A stretch of DNA of 64,000 bases from Firmicutes bacterium UBA4881 (GCA_002399235.1 DHDH01000036.1:1-64000); one strand, 5' to 3'; shown: positions 16,789-26,607, counted from the stretch's first letter. Notes: generated from the sequence alone by a model not told the origin. Translations and numbers: made by a program.

Positions 16789-18576
16789 GTGAAGAAAAGA
16801 AGCGCAGGGGTGATGATCTTGTTAAGAGTGTATAAAAACCCATTAGGTAAAACCTTTAGAGATGATTTCTGCTGCAATTATAATGATTATGTTTGGCAGG
16901 TAATGAGAGAAGCCAATCTTTTTCTCGAAGGTAAAGTTGACATTTTTGGTATCGAGAGTTCTGTAGCTGATTTGCTAGACGATATCGATCCTACAACTAA
17001 GGAAAAATGGCCTCGCAAACACTACAAAGAGTATTGGTTTCACGCTGGTTCTGCTCCTGGAGATGTTAAATTTACTTGGGAGTATATGAAACATAACTTT
17101 CTCATTTCATTGGGCAAAAGCTATGTATTAACCAAGGATGAAAAATATGTTAAAGTAGGGAAAGAGTATATAGAAAAGTGGCTGGCCAAAACTGATGATT
17201 GGATTGGAGTCAGTTGGGTTGGGCATGTGCATATCTGTCAGAGAATGATTAATTGGTTTGCCTGGCTTGATCTGTGTAAAGATAGCAACTTGTTAGACTC
17301 CGATTTCTATATTAAAGTAGATAATTATATTAGTAAACAACAAGCTCTGTTAGAGGAAGAGTATCCTAATCCACGTAATAATCATAAATTAGTTTCCTTG
17401 ACTACTATTGTTCTTTGTCACCTGCATTTTGGCAAATATGATAAAGCAGAACCTTGGCTTAATAAGCTTCAAGAAGTAGTGGATCAACTTATTTTTCCAG
17501 ATGGTGGTTTTATAGAGCAGAGTGTGAGTTACCATAGGTTGTGTGTCGAAGCACTCTTGATCTTAGGTATTTCTTTGAAAAACCATGGTTATGCTATACC
17601 GGAATTTATCCTAAAAGCAGTAGAACGAAGTTTACACTATTTTAACGCGATCGAGACACCTGACGGTAAATTACCAATTATTGGTGATAATTCGAACGAA
17701 ATTATGATTGCGCGTCCAACAGATTTTTGGGAGACCGAGTATCTCTACCAGTTAGCAGCTTCTATAGGTGTTAAAGTACGTAGTATTACTTCTCCAGATC
17801 CCGATGCCTTATTTTATCTTGGCGAGATTCAACTCTTTACACAGTCAAGTAACATAACTAATCAATTTGAATTTCCTAGGACGGGACATTATGTTATTAA
17901 AGAGTCTAAAGACTATGCATTTTTAAGAGCTGGCGAATTTGGTATGTATATGCCAAACTCTAGAGGAGGTCATCCTCATAGCCATTGTGATCAGTTGGGT
18001 CTTGTTCTTTATTTAGGAGGCATTGAAGTACTCACAGATCCGGGAACTTATCGCTACAACGAGAGCGATTTTGAGAGATATATCATGAAAGATGAGTCTT
18101 CTCATAGTACCTTTTCTGTAGACGATACCCATCAAGGTATTTATACTTCGAGTTTTAGCTATGATATGGCTATAGACGGTAGCGGTCGAATTGAAGATGG
18201 GCAGATCATAGGCGAACTAGCATTAGGCGGAGTTGAAGCGACACGTAAAGTTACTCTCAATCAGGGTAATTGTGTTATTGAAGATAAATATACAGTTGTA
18301 GACGCTAAAGAACATGACTTGAAGCTTTACTTCTGTTTGAATCCTCGTTTTACAGTAGTTAAAAAAGAACCAAACAGAATAATTCTTCAACACATTGGTA
18401 GCTGTAGGTTTTTAGCTTTAGAGCATGATTTAGACTCTTTACCAGTTATTCAGCCAGGTTATGTAAGTAGGGAATACAATCAAGCTAAGCCTAACCAACA
18501 TTTGATCTTTACTGTGCCCTTGAAAGAGAACAAGAAAGCAACCTTTCGTTTTCATTATGTGCCAACCAAGAACTAA
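16789..18576 (+). CDS. heparinase II/III-like polysaccharide lyase, cytoplasmic form
   Basis: The product has 595 residues with two domains. An N-terminal alpha/alpha toroid (about 20-340) carries PRNNHKLVS and FPDGGFIEQSVSYHR. A C-terminal heparinase II/III-like beta-sandwich (about 370-590) carries GGHPHSHCDQLGLVLYLGG and LTDPGTYRYN, with the catalytic-type His and Tyr. Family members eliminate uronic-acid-containing oligosaccharides (heparin, alginate, oligo-alginate). No signal peptide is present, so it probably acts on imported oligomers. Start uncertain: the GTG at 16789 or the ATG at 16813 (24 nt later, closely following GCAGGGGTG). Confidence 0.85.
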   Translation: MKKRSAGVMILLRVYKNPLGKTFRDDFCCNYNDYVWQVMREANLFLEGKVDIFGIESSVADLLDDIDPTTKEKWPRKHYKEYWFHAGSAPGDVKFTWEYMKHNFLISLGKSYVLTKDEKYVKVGKEYIEKWLAKTDDWIGVSWVGHVHICQRMINWFAWLDLCKDSNLLDSDFYIKVDNYISKQQALLEEEYPNPRNNHKLVSLTTIVLCHLHFGKYDKAEPWLNKLQEVVDQLIFPDGGFIEQSVSYHRLCVEALLILGISLKNHGYAIPEFILKAVERSLHYFNAIETPDGKLPIIGDNSNEIMIARPTDFWETEYLYQLAASIGVKVRSITSPDPDALFYLGEIQLFTQSSNITNQFEFPRTGHYVIKESKDYAFLRAGEFGMYMPNSRGGHPHSHCDQLGLVLYLGGIEVLTDPGTYRYNESDFERYIMKDESSHSTFSVDDTHQGIYTSSFSYDMAIDGSGRIEDGQIIGELALGGVEATRKVTLNQGNCVIEDKYTVVDAKEHDLKLYFCLNPRFTVVKKEPNRIILQHIGSCRFLALEHDLDSLPVIQPGYVSREYNQAKPNQHLIFTVPLKENKKATFRFHYVPTKN

Positions 18577-18660
18577 TTGTGAGGCAGTTAGTTCGTTACG
18601 TAATATAAGATTAGGTTAAAAGTGGTAGCTCATTTAAACAGAATTAGCTATGGTAAAAAT

Positions 18661-18710
18661 AGAAGGAATCCCTCAGTGTTTAGACACTGAAGGATTCCTT
18701 CTATTTTAGA
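18661..18710. terminator. bidirectional terminator
   Basis: Long stem AGAAGGAATCC..CAGTGT / ACACTG..GGATTCCTTCT, then ATTTTA, between converging genes. Confidence 0.9.
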
Positions 18711-18751
18711 ATATCCAATATAGATTTCAATTATAAAGTAAGGAAAGTACC

Positions 18752-19807
18752 TTACTCGAGAGGCCTTTTAATGGAGATCTCTTTACAGAATATCCATTCA
18801 GCTTTTGCAGTAATTACCATCTTAACATAACGACCTTTAGCTGGTTCTGTTAAATTAACAACTGCCCATTCTGTTACTTCTGGTGTTTCAGGTTTTTCTG
18901 GGAAAGATTTTTCCACAGGGGAAGTCCAGGTAGTTTTGTCTTCAGAGACAGAGACACTTATTTTGACAGGGAAGTCTATTCCATATGATGTTTGGACGAA
19001 ATAGCCAGATACTTCATTAATAAAATTAGATTTTTCTAGATCAACGATATAAACGACATCTTTACTGGCAGCTGGGTTTACATTTTTAAGTCCCAGCCAA
19101 GATTTATCATTCCAAGCTGATATTTCATAGTTACCGTCAGTAAGTATTGTGTTTTGGTTATCAACGCTACTAGAGTGTACTTCGCCAATCAATTCGTATT
19201 TTTTACCTTTTGCTAGTTCTGGATTACCATCATAATCAAGCTTAATTATTTGTTCAACTTTTGCGCTGGTTAAAGTTACTTCGATTGGGTCAGATTCTAA
19301 AAGACCTTTTTTACCAATTAAGGTGAAAGTCCCTAATTTTGCATAAAAGCCTTTTTTCCCCGTTGCGCCTAAGGTAATGGAAGTCTCTTGTTCCCCGGAT
19401 TTAACACGAACTATACCATCAATTGGTTTACCTGAAACCTCTTCAACTAAAGAAACATCGATTTTACCAATATTCTTTACTTGGATAACTTTTTCAGCGG
19501 TATTTTTGGCGTCAACAGTCACTTTTTCGGAGATGGGCATTTCAGTTCCATCATATAGAGCTATAACACCTTCTAAAGTATATTGATCTTCATTAAGATT
19601 ATTAAAAGTGACTTTACCTTCTACATTAGTTACTCCTTCGTATGTTTTACTACTGTTTTTTAAAGTTAATTTAAGGCTAGATATTGGCGAACCATCTTCT
19701 AGGGCCAATTTTACAACTAAAGGACTACCTTTTTTGCCAAATAAACACCCTGATGCTAGCAAAGCAACTAAGACAAATAGTACTAAAAACTTTGTTTTCC
19801 CCTGCAT
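18752..19807 (-). CDS. lipoprotein with beta-sandwich domains and a C-terminal discoidin-like domain
   Basis: The product has 351 residues. The lipobox ASGC puts the lipidated Cys at about 21. Two or three CNA-B/Ig-like modules (about 30-190) contain phrases such as LVVKLALEDGSPISSLKL and IDVSLVEEVSGKPIDG. The C-terminal 150 residues (from ELAKGKKYEL) form an F5/8 type C-like domain that aligns closely with the protein encoded divergently at 20397: GRYVKMVITAKAEWIFCKEIS here against GRYVKVSVTPKAEWVWCSEIS there. A surface-attached carbohydrate-binding role is likely. The SD (AAGGGGGATCC) is strong. Confidence 0.7.
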   Translation of the reverse strand: MQGKTKFLVLFVLVALLASGCLFGKKGSPLVVKLALEDGSPISSLKLTLKNSSKTYEGVTNVEGKVTFNNLNEDQYTLEGVIALYDGTEMPISEKVTVDAKNTAEKVIQVKNIGKIDVSLVEEVSGKPIDGIVRVKSGEQETSITLGATGKKGFYAKLGTFTLIGKKGLLESDPIEVTLTSAKVEQIIKLDYDGNPELAKGKKYELIGEVHSSSVDNQNTILTDGNYEISAWNDKSWLGLKNVNPAASKDVVYIVDLEKSNFINEVSGYFVQTSYGIDFPVKISVSVSEDKTTWTSPVEKSFPEKPETPEVTEWAVVNLTEPAKGRYVKMVITAKAEWIFCKEISIKRPLE

Positions 19808-20396
19808 TTTGGATCCCCCTTAATTATTTTTTGAATGAGCATACATAATATTAACTGTTTGTTTCGTTGGTTGAATGATTGTACTATAACAATAAGCCAT
19901 CATAGTTATATAACAAGTGCTCAATAATAATATTTGTTATTCGTGATCTAATTCCTGCTTTTATAAAGTAATAATTTAAAGTTTCTTGCCAATTTAATCA
20001 ATGAAAAGTATTAAAGTTATATCTCTGGCATAATAGGGATAAAAAGCCAAAGTAATAGGACAAAGACGATAAAGGTTCTAATATAGCATACGCAATTTAA
20101 TTAAGAAAAGCATCATAAATTAAGAGGGTTTTTTACTGCGTTATATAACTATATAAAAGAACATAATAAGGGGGAGAGAAGGTAATCCATTATTAGAAGC
20201 TTAGTTAAACTTAACTAAAGCTACTATATAACTAAAACTTGTATATGCTGAAGAAGGTTATTATATAAATCCCAATAGTCTTTTTGTGGTATATTGGATA
20301 AATTACTATTTGGCAAGGTGTAAAAGAAAAGTTTATAGTTATATAGCGGTGTTGTTTATGGGGTTAATTAATTATTTGAAAAGGGGAGACAGATAA
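19808..20396. promoter_or_regulatory. divergent regulatory region with repeated palindrome GTTATATAAC
   Basis: This 589-bp non-coding region separates two divergent genes sharing a domain. It holds two exact copies of the 10-bp palindrome GTTATATAAC (19905-19914 and 20140-20149) and two near copies (20223-20232, two mismatches; 20338-20347, one mismatch). They may be operators for one regulator of both genes. The region is AT-rich, so chance is not excluded. Confidence 0.45.
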
Positions 20397-21020
20397 ATGG
20401 AAAAAACATTAATTGTTGTTGTTTTGATTGCTGCGTTAATTGCTGTACCATTATTTATGACTAAAACTAAAAAAGTTGATACTAGAACCAGTGAAGTTAA
20501 AGTTGAAGCAGCTTTGGATCAGGCTAAGGCTGAGAGCGAAGTTAAGACAACTAAACCTGGTGTTGAATTAGCAAAGGGTAAAAAGTATGAAGTGCTAAAC
20601 ATTGAAAGGCATGGGCAAGCATCAGATCCCAAGGGTACTATACTTACAGATGGTGTTGGTGGAAGTAATAATTGGCAAGATGCTTCTATCTGGTTAGGTG
20701 GTAAAGTAGAGGGCTCTGGCGAAATAAGTTATATTATTGATCTTGGTGCAAGTGAAGATATTGGTGAAGTAAGTGCTCAATTTCACCAAACATTATACAA
20801 CATTGATTTCCCAACTAAGATAGCTGTATCAGTTTCCGACGACAAAAAAAGCTGGTATAAAGCAGTGGTTCTAGATATTCCTGAAAAAGAACCTACCATA
20901 ACCGATTGGGTAAAGGTTACGGTAAATGCTAAAGGACGCTATGTAAAGGTTAGTGTAACACCTAAAGCAGAATGGGTTTGGTGTAGTGAAATTTCGGTAA
21001 AAAGTCCCAATGCCAAGTAA
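20397..21020 (+). CDS. membrane-anchored discoidin-like (F5/8 type C) domain protein
   Basis: The product has 207 residues: an N-terminal membrane anchor or uncleaved signal (MEKTLIVVVLIAALIAVPLF), a Lys/Glu-rich linker (about 25-55) and one discoidin-like domain from ELAKGKKYEV to the end. The same domain forms the C-terminus of the divergent lipoprotein at 18752. Key shared features are ILTDG, the W in SIWLGG, a Y-x-IDL strand, Q-T-x-Y-x-IDFP and AEW-x-x-C-x-EIS. AAGGGGAGA precedes the ATG. Probably binds glycans at the cell surface. Upstream of a DUF4091 enzyme but separated by a terminator. Confidence 0.7.
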   Translation: MEKTLIVVVLIAALIAVPLFMTKTKKVDTRTSEVKVEAALDQAKAESEVKTTKPGVELAKGKKYEVLNIERHGQASDPKGTILTDGVGGSNNWQDASIWLGGKVEGSGEISYIIDLGASEDIGEVSAQFHQTLYNIDFPTKIAVSVSDDKKSWYKAVVLDIPEKEPTITDWVKVTVNAKGRYVKVSVTPKAEWVWCSEISVKSPNAK

Positions 21021-21073
21021 GAATTGAGAACATTATCTAGCTATTAGAGCATAACCAAATAGATACTAATAAA

Positions 21074-21106
21074 AAGGTTGTCCTTAGAAATAAGGGCAAC
21101 CTTTAT
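21074..21106 (+). terminator. intrinsic terminator
   Basis: GGTTG-x-CCTT-agaaat-AAGG-x-CAACC stem followed by TTTATT. Confidence 0.8.
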
Positions 21107-21275
21107 TAATTACGTGCTTTTTACTATTTAGAACCTAAAAAAACAATTAAACCCCAATCTCTCATGGGTACCAGAAAAAATATTATAGTTGAGAGATCAT
21201 TAAAAATAAGCAGGAGTATTTTTCTAGTATTCGAAGTTTTTAAATATGTCCAGATTGTATAAAGGGGGAAACAAT

Positions 21276-23696
21276 GTGGGTAAGTGGTGGAAAGTTTTGT
21301 TAATAATAGCAGTATTGGCTACAGTAATGTTGGCTGCTTCAATTACTGATGTCAACTGGATCTGGTATCCTGATCCACCAGGATCGAAAGGAGAGGCTCG
21401 CTTTTTTAGGGCTGTATTAGAAGTCGACGAAATACCAGAATCTGCTTTGGCACGGATTATTGCTGGACAACTAACAACAGTTTATTTAAATGGTGAAGAA
21501 TTGGGGTATATTCGTGCTGATGAAATATTAGGTAGTTATGAATTGGCAGATTATCTAAAAAAAGGAAAGAATATTTTAGCTATTAAGATAGAAGCAGAAC
21601 CTAATCAGGAAATACAGCCCTTATTTATTAAAATACTTAATTTGAATGATGAGGTACTCTGGGCTACTGATAGTAGTTGGAAAGCTGCTCCCAGAGAAAT
21701 AGCTGGGTGGTTAGAACTGGACTTCGTTGATACAAATTGGGCTCAGGTTCTTTGTTCTCAAGATAAAAATAAACCGGAGCTTTCACCGAGGGAGTTGGTA
21801 GCACTTATGGGTCAATTTGCACCAAAAGATAATCCAGATATTTTAAAAAATGCCACTATCTGGGCTACTCATTCAACAGAATATGTGTTTTCTGATGACA
21901 AACCGGAAGGTAAAAGCCAAACTGTAAAAGCTCTTACTGGACGTAATCAATATGCTTCAACCCAATTAGCTATTAGATCAGCGGAAGATATCTTAGCTTT
22001 AGAATTGAATTTTTCTGATCTTAAGTTAAAAGATAGCGAGGCTATAATTAGCAAAGATCAATTCGATTATAATTTTCTCGATACTTGGTTAATGACCAAG
22101 AATTCCACGGAAACACCAGTTAATGAGATGATTCGCCAAGCGCCAGCCGAGATGCCAGATATACTTACTGAAACCAGAGTTTCTAATGTGCCTAAGGATT
22201 ACACAAAAGCAGTTTATTTAAAGTTTTTCATACCGAAAGGCACAAAAGCAGGTGTTTATGAAGGCCATATTTTGTTAAAAACCATTAGCGCTAGCCGCGA
22301 AGTACCAGTAGAGATTGAGGTACTCCCTCTTGATCTACCAGATGAAACTAACTTGAAGGTAACAATATGGTTCCAACCAGATTATATTGTGCAGTATAAT
22401 AATGTAACTAAGTACTCAGAGGAGTTCTGGAATATCATAGATTATTATGCCAAGGTAATGTCAGAGCACAGGCAGAATATGGTTTGGACTCCACTTGGTA
22501 TGGTCGATCTAAACTACAACGAACAAGGTGAATTAATCGGTGAATTTAGTAAGTTTGATCAGTGGGTAGAGATCTTTTTCCGCCATGGATTTAAATATAT
22601 TGAACTGAGTCATATAGGTGGCAGGACTGGTGATTGGAGTAGTAACTTTGGTTATTGGCAACGTAGTGCGTATGATCCTTCGTTAAAAACTACCAAGGTA
22701 GTCCCCTTAGCAGATTATGTTCATTTGATTCAAGAACATTTGCGAACAAAAGGCTGGTTAGAAGCTGCATATTTGCATGTAGCTGATGAGCCAACACCTG
22801 CTAATTATCAATCTTGGTTGACTCTAGCCAAAGAGATAAAAAAAGGTGCTCCTGATTTAAAACTTATGGAAGCAGTTCACTACACTCATTTAACTGAAGA
22901 TCTCGATGTTATTATTCCGCAGTTAGATTACTTTGATCAAAATAAAACTAGATTAATGAAAGAACAAGCTGAGGGGAAAACAGAACTTTGGTTTTATACC
23001 TGCTGGTTACCACAAGGGAGTTATCCTAACAGGCTTTTAGACTATCCGCTTTATAAGACTAGAATGCTCCATTGGGCCAACTTCATTTATGATGCTGGTG
23101 GTTATTTGCATTGGGGTTATAATTGGTGGAGAGCCTTTGAAGTAGGTTATGCTCCAGGTGATGGGTGGATTGTTTATCCAACCGAAAATAATTTTGTGCC
23201 AGCATTACGTTATGAGGCTATGCGCGAAGGCATAGAAGATTATGAGTATTTTTTACTCCATGTGGCTAAATATAAAAAATTGGCCGCAGAGTTAGGTGTA
23301 CCGATTAATGGTGATGAAAGAGCTAAAGAAATCGCCTTATCGGTAATGCCATCTTTAACCAGATATACAAAAGATCCTCTAGAGATGTTAAGTGCTAGAG
23401 AAAAACTACTAAGAGAGATCGTTAATATGGAAAAAGGCCCTAAGGCTCTCCTAATAACCGATGTCTCAGAAGATAAGTTACAGAGAGAGGAATTTACTAC
23501 TAAGGTTGAAATCTACGCAGAAAAAGACGCCGAGGTTTATCTTAACGGTATTAAACTAAAAGAATCTAAAGCAGGTTATTATACTAAGGATGTTCTAATA
23601 ACTCCCGCTTCTCGATATATCACGGTAAAAGTAGTAAAAGGTGAAGAAACTAAGATAATCGAAAGGGTTTATAACAACTGGCGCATAAATAGATAA
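21276..23696 (+). CDS. secreted DUF4091 glycoside-hydrolase-like protein
   Basis: The start is the GTG at 21276, set by AAAGGGGGAA 5 nt upstream. The product has 806 residues: a signal peptide (MGKWWKVLLIIAVLATVMLA), an N-terminal galactose-binding-like domain (about 25-150), a beta-sandwich (about 185-350), a TIM barrel with HVADEPTP and LHWGYNWWRA, and the DUF4091 signature REGIEDYEYFLL. A C-terminal Ig-like domain (about 720-806) completes it. DUF4091 proteins are putative glycosidases found with plant- and host-glycan utilisation genes; catalytic activity is not established for most. Lies between glycan-binding proteins and a nucleotide-sugar enzyme. Confidence 0.85.
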   Translation: MGKWWKVLLIIAVLATVMLAASITDVNWIWYPDPPGSKGEARFFRAVLEVDEIPESALARIIAGQLTTVYLNGEELGYIRADEILGSYELADYLKKGKNILAIKIEAEPNQEIQPLFIKILNLNDEVLWATDSSWKAAPREIAGWLELDFVDTNWAQVLCSQDKNKPELSPRELVALMGQFAPKDNPDILKNATIWATHSTEYVFSDDKPEGKSQTVKALTGRNQYASTQLAIRSAEDILALELNFSDLKLKDSEAIISKDQFDYNFLDTWLMTKNSTETPVNEMIRQAPAEMPDILTETRVSNVPKDYTKAVYLKFFIPKGTKAGVYEGHILLKTISASREVPVEIEVLPLDLPDETNLKVTIWFQPDYIVQYNNVTKYSEEFWNIIDYYAKVMSEHRQNMVWTPLGMVDLNYNEQGELIGEFSKFDQWVEIFFRHGFKYIELSHIGGRTGDWSSNFGYWQRSAYDPSLKTTKVVPLADYVHLIQEHLRTKGWLEAAYLHVADEPTPANYQSWLTLAKEIKKGAPDLKLMEAVHYTHLTEDLDVIIPQLDYFDQNKTRLMKEQAEGKTELWFYTCWLPQGSYPNRLLDYPLYKTRMLHWANFIYDAGGYLHWGYNWWRAFEVGYAPGDGWIVYPTENNFVPALRYEAMREGIEDYEYFLLHVAKYKKLAAELGVPINGDERAKEIALSVMPSLTRYTKDPLEMLSAREKLLREIVNMEKGPKALLITDVSEDKLQREEFTTKVEIYAEKDAEVYLNGIKLKESKAGYYTKDVLITPASRYITVKVVKGEETKIIERVYNNWRINR

Positions 23697-23702
23697 CTAG
23701 CT

Positions 23703-23729
23703 GGGCCTGCATAGCTGCGGGCCCTTTAA
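23703..23729 (+). terminator. intrinsic terminator
   Basis: GGGCC-x-GCA-tagc-TGC-x-GGCCC followed by TTTAAA, between the DUF4091 and GDP-mannose dehydratase genes. Confidence 0.65.
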
Positions 23730-23743
23730 ACGAGGTGAGCAAA

Positions 23744-24706
23744 ATGCGCGCATTAATCACAGGAATTACTGGACAAGATGGTAGTTATTTAGCTGAGTTT
23801 CTTTTAAAAAAAGGTTACCAAGTATATGGACTAGTTAGACGTTCAAGTACTGCTAATTATTGGCGTATAGAACAAATACTAGATAAGATAGAGTTAATTG
23901 AGGGTGATCTTTTAGATGGTGGTTCTTTGAGTTTGGCCTTAAAAAAAGCTAATCCTGACGAAGTGTATAACTTAGCTGCTCAATCTTTTGTAGCCACTTC
24001 CTGGAATCAACCGGTATTAACCGGCGATGTAACGGGATTAGGAGCAGCTAGAATGCTAGAAGCAACCTATCAGTTTAATCCTCGTATTAAGTTCTATCAA
24101 GCTTCAACTTCCGAGCTTTTTGGGCTTAGCCAGGAAACTCCTCAAAAAGAGACGACCCTTTTTCATCCAAGAAGCCCCTATGCAGCAGCTAAAGCATATG
24201 CTCATTACATGACCCTCAATTATAGAGAATCATATAATATGTTTGCTTGTGCTGGCATTCTTTTTAACCATGAATCACCACGTCGTGGTGAAGAATTTGT
24301 GACAAGAAAAATAAGTAAAGCTGTAGCAAGAATTGCTTTAGGTAAGCAGAAAGAGTTGATACTAGGTAATTTAGAAGCATGCCGTGATTGGGGTTATGCA
24401 CCTGAATATGTAGAAGCTATGTGGCTGATGTTGCAAGCCAATAAACCTAAAGATTATGTTATTGCTTCAGGGGAAACCCATTCTGTTCGCTATTTAGTTC
24501 AACAAGCATTTAATGTGGTGAATTTAGATTATCAAAAGTATGTAAAAACCAGTGCTAGTTTCTTAAGACCAGCAGATGTACCAGAGTTATGTGGAGATAG
24601 CTCTTTAGCCAAAAAAGATTTAGGTTGGGAAGCTAAAACTACTCTAAAACAGATCATTACAGAGATGGTGGAAGCTGATTTAGAGAGAGAAAAGGCTAAT
24701 AATTAA
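23744..24706 (+). CDS. gmd: GDP-mannose 4,6-dehydratase
   Basis: The product has 320 residues from the ATG at 23744 (GAGGTG 6 nt upstream). It is an extended short-chain dehydrogenase: the nucleotide-binding motif GITGQDGSYLAEFLLKKG, catalytic Ser/Thr in ASTSELFG, and YAAAKAYAH giving the YxxxK pair. The substrate loop FNHESPRRGEEFVTRKI and the segment GNLEACRDWGYAPEYV are diagnostic of Gmd. It converts GDP-mannose to GDP-4-keto-6-deoxymannose, the precursor of GDP-fucose or GDP-rhamnose. The matching mannose-1-phosphate guanylyltransferase is at 31316. No epimerase/reductase partner is adjacent. Confidence 0.93.
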   Translation: MRALITGITGQDGSYLAEFLLKKGYQVYGLVRRSSTANYWRIEQILDKIELIEGDLLDGGSLSLALKKANPDEVYNLAAQSFVATSWNQPVLTGDVTGLGAARMLEATYQFNPRIKFYQASTSELFGLSQETPQKETTLFHPRSPYAAAKAYAHYMTLNYRESYNMFACAGILFNHESPRRGEEFVTRKISKAVARIALGKQKELILGNLEACRDWGYAPEYVEAMWLMLQANKPKDYVIASGETHSVRYLVQQAFNVVNLDYQKYVKTSASFLRPADVPELCGDSSLAKKDLGWEAKTTLKQIITEMVEADLEREKANN

Positions 24707-24782
24707 ATTTTATTAGAGATCGGGAAGTTACATTATAAGCAGAAGACCTAAAGAGTGCCTTATTAACTGTATAAAAAAGGGA

Positions 24783-24815
24783 GGGACAGGGATTTAATCC
24801 CTGCCCCTTATTGTT
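24783..24815. terminator. bidirectional terminator
   Basis: GGG-x-CAGGGAT / ATCCCTG-x-CCC stem with T-rich sequence on both sides (TTATTGTTT on +, CTTTTTTATA on -) between converging genes. Confidence 0.85.
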
Positions 24816-26607
24816 TGCGCTTAGCCTTTTCACGAAAGGGTCCTGTTTCTAGATATTTAATAAGCTCATCGTTAAAGTGATTCCAAGCAAAGAAGGCTAC
24901 ACCAGGAAGGTAATATTTCTGAATTAACAGTGTCTGTTCCAAAAGTAGCTCGCCTTCGGGGATACTAATAGCAGCTAGAGCTGGATAATAAGGGATTTTA
25001 TTATCGATTTGGTTAATTGATTCTTGAAGCCAATATTCGACTGTTGTTGTATTACGGCTATAAAGCATTAAGCAAATAAAGTCTAAATAGTTATTTTGGA
25101 TCCAATCTGACCAGTTTTGATTTTTATTAACTAAAGCATCGTTACCAGGAAATACAGCTGCTGATATTTCTAGAGGGCGAACACGAAGAACAACTTCTCT
25201 TAGTTCGGCGACAAAAGAAGTGACTTGTTCTTCTTTAAACCGATTAAAAGCTGCCCAATTAGGATGAGATGGGGACCAAGGAAATTCTAAGCCAGTAGTT
25301 TTTTGGAACAACTCTTGGGTATTAAGGGAAAAGCCATAGGGGATTGGCGCCCCAAGAGGGTAACGAATGTAATCTAGATGTAGACCATCTAATTCGTATT
25401 CTTTAACCATTTCCACAAACATACCGAGGAGGAAGGATCTTGCTTCTTTATGGGCAGGATCAATAAAGTATTTATCGTCTTCGGCTTTAACAGGTATATT
25501 GCCATCTAAACCCACTGCAGCCCAATCAGGATGTTTTGTAAGTATTTCGCCAGGCTTTTTATAACCGGAGAAGAAAACTTCTAACCAAGCATGCACTTCA
25601 ATGTCTCGCTTATGGGCTTCAGTGATTATACAAGCTAAGGGATCCCAACCTAAAAATTCTGGACGCTGAGAAACAGGTCCATTGGGGTAAAGTAGCCCAC
25701 CTTCCCACCAAGTTTCAACAAAGATAAGGTTTATACCTAATTTTTGCATGGTATCTAGATCTTCTAAGATAGAGAATTTGTTTGTCGGAGGCCGGTACCA
25801 AACTGCTCTGGTTTCAATTGTTCTTGAAGGTAGAGTTTTTAAATAAGAATCAGTATAGAGTTTAAGTGATTGGTCAAAAGCATCAAAAGCTTCGCTTAAG
25901 CTCATTGTTTTTAACTTCTTTTGTAACTCATTGGCTTTTTTATACATTTCTAAGTCAGCCCCCGATAGTTTTTGGGGGTCCAGGCGATTTTTAGCAGTAT
26001 CTAGCAATGATTCATCGAGGAGAAAACTTTTTATGGAGCTTAAGAAGAAATTACAGAGAGCATTTGAACCTAAAAGCTCTTCGCTTAAAGAGGGTATACC
26101 TAATAATAGTGAATTATTGGTTATTAGGGCGCCGATATCTCCAGTTGTATAATAACCTAGCTCGGTACCACGTCTTGGAGTTAAACTGTAAGCTGTTGGT
26201 AAGTTAATAGTTGTTTCGTCAAGCACCAGATAGGCGTTATCTAGTTGTGTAAGAGCTGTTATACCTAGTGTGAAGGCAATACTACCATCTATGAGTTTAC
26301 CATCTAGGAGATCGTTGGCCAGAACACCTGCCAAAACACATACTTTACCACCAGTGCGGAGATATCTCTTTAAATCACTTAATTGTTCTTTAGTAAATTG
26401 AGGAGCACTATTAATAATAATAAGGTCTAATTTTTCCAGTATACTGGTTTCTAAATCGGAAAGAGATAAAGAGAGGTAAGGTACATTAGCATTGGCAAAC
26501 CACTCTGCTATAACAAAATCTTCATCACCTACAAGACCAATGCTTGGCTTAGCTACAGTAGATATTGAAATCATAAGGAATACTATCAATAACCAGATCT
26601 TTCTCAC
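24808..26607 (-). CDS. secreted GHL10 (DUF187) glycosyl-hydrolase-like protein
   Basis: The product has 599 residues from a GTG at 26607, with AGAGG 8 nt upstream; a GTG 9 nt earlier overlaps that SD. A signal peptide (about 1-20) is followed by an amidotransferase/ThuA-like alpha/beta domain (about 22-200) and a helical linker. A GHL10 TIM barrel follows (about 265-599): ETRAVWYRPP, GINLIFVETWW, VHAWLEVFF and the diagnostic DGLHLDYIRYP. GHL10 proteins are predicted to cleave peptidoglycan or polysaccharide. Divergent from the class A PBP gene with a 165-bp gap, which makes a cell-wall link plausible. Confidence 0.88.
   Translation of the reverse strand: MRKIWLLIVFLMISISTVAKPSIGLVGDEDFVIAEWFANANVPYLSLSLSDLETSILEKLDLIIINSAPQFTKEQLSDLKRYLRTGGKVCVLAGVLANDLLDGKLIDGSIAFTLGITALTQLDNAYLVLDETTINLPTAYSLTPRRGTELGYYTTGDIGALITNNSLLLGIPSLSEELLGSNALCNFFLSSIKSFLLDESLLDTAKNRLDPQKLSGADLEMYKKANELQKKLKTMSLSEAFDAFDQSLKLYTDSYLKTLPSRTIETRAVWYRPPTNKFSILEDLDTMQKLGINLIFVETWWEGGLLYPNGPVSQRPEFLGWDPLACIITEAHKRDIEVHAWLEVFFSGYKKPGEILTKHPDWAAVGLDGNIPVKAEDDKYFIDPAHKEARSFLLGMFVEMVKEYELDGLHLDYIRYPLGAPIPYGFSLNTQELFQKTTGLEFPWSPSHPNWAAFNRFKEEQVTSFVAELREVVLRVRPLEISAAVFPGNDALVNKNQNWSDWIQNNYLDFICLMLYSRNTTTVEYWLQESINQIDNKIPYYPALAAISIPEGELLLEQTLLIQKYYLPGVAFFAWNHFNDELIKYLETGPFREKAKRKQ

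Noticed and set aside
19808..20396. Riboswitch in the long intergenic region
   Set aside because: No conserved stem architecture could be found; only short AT-rich palindromes.
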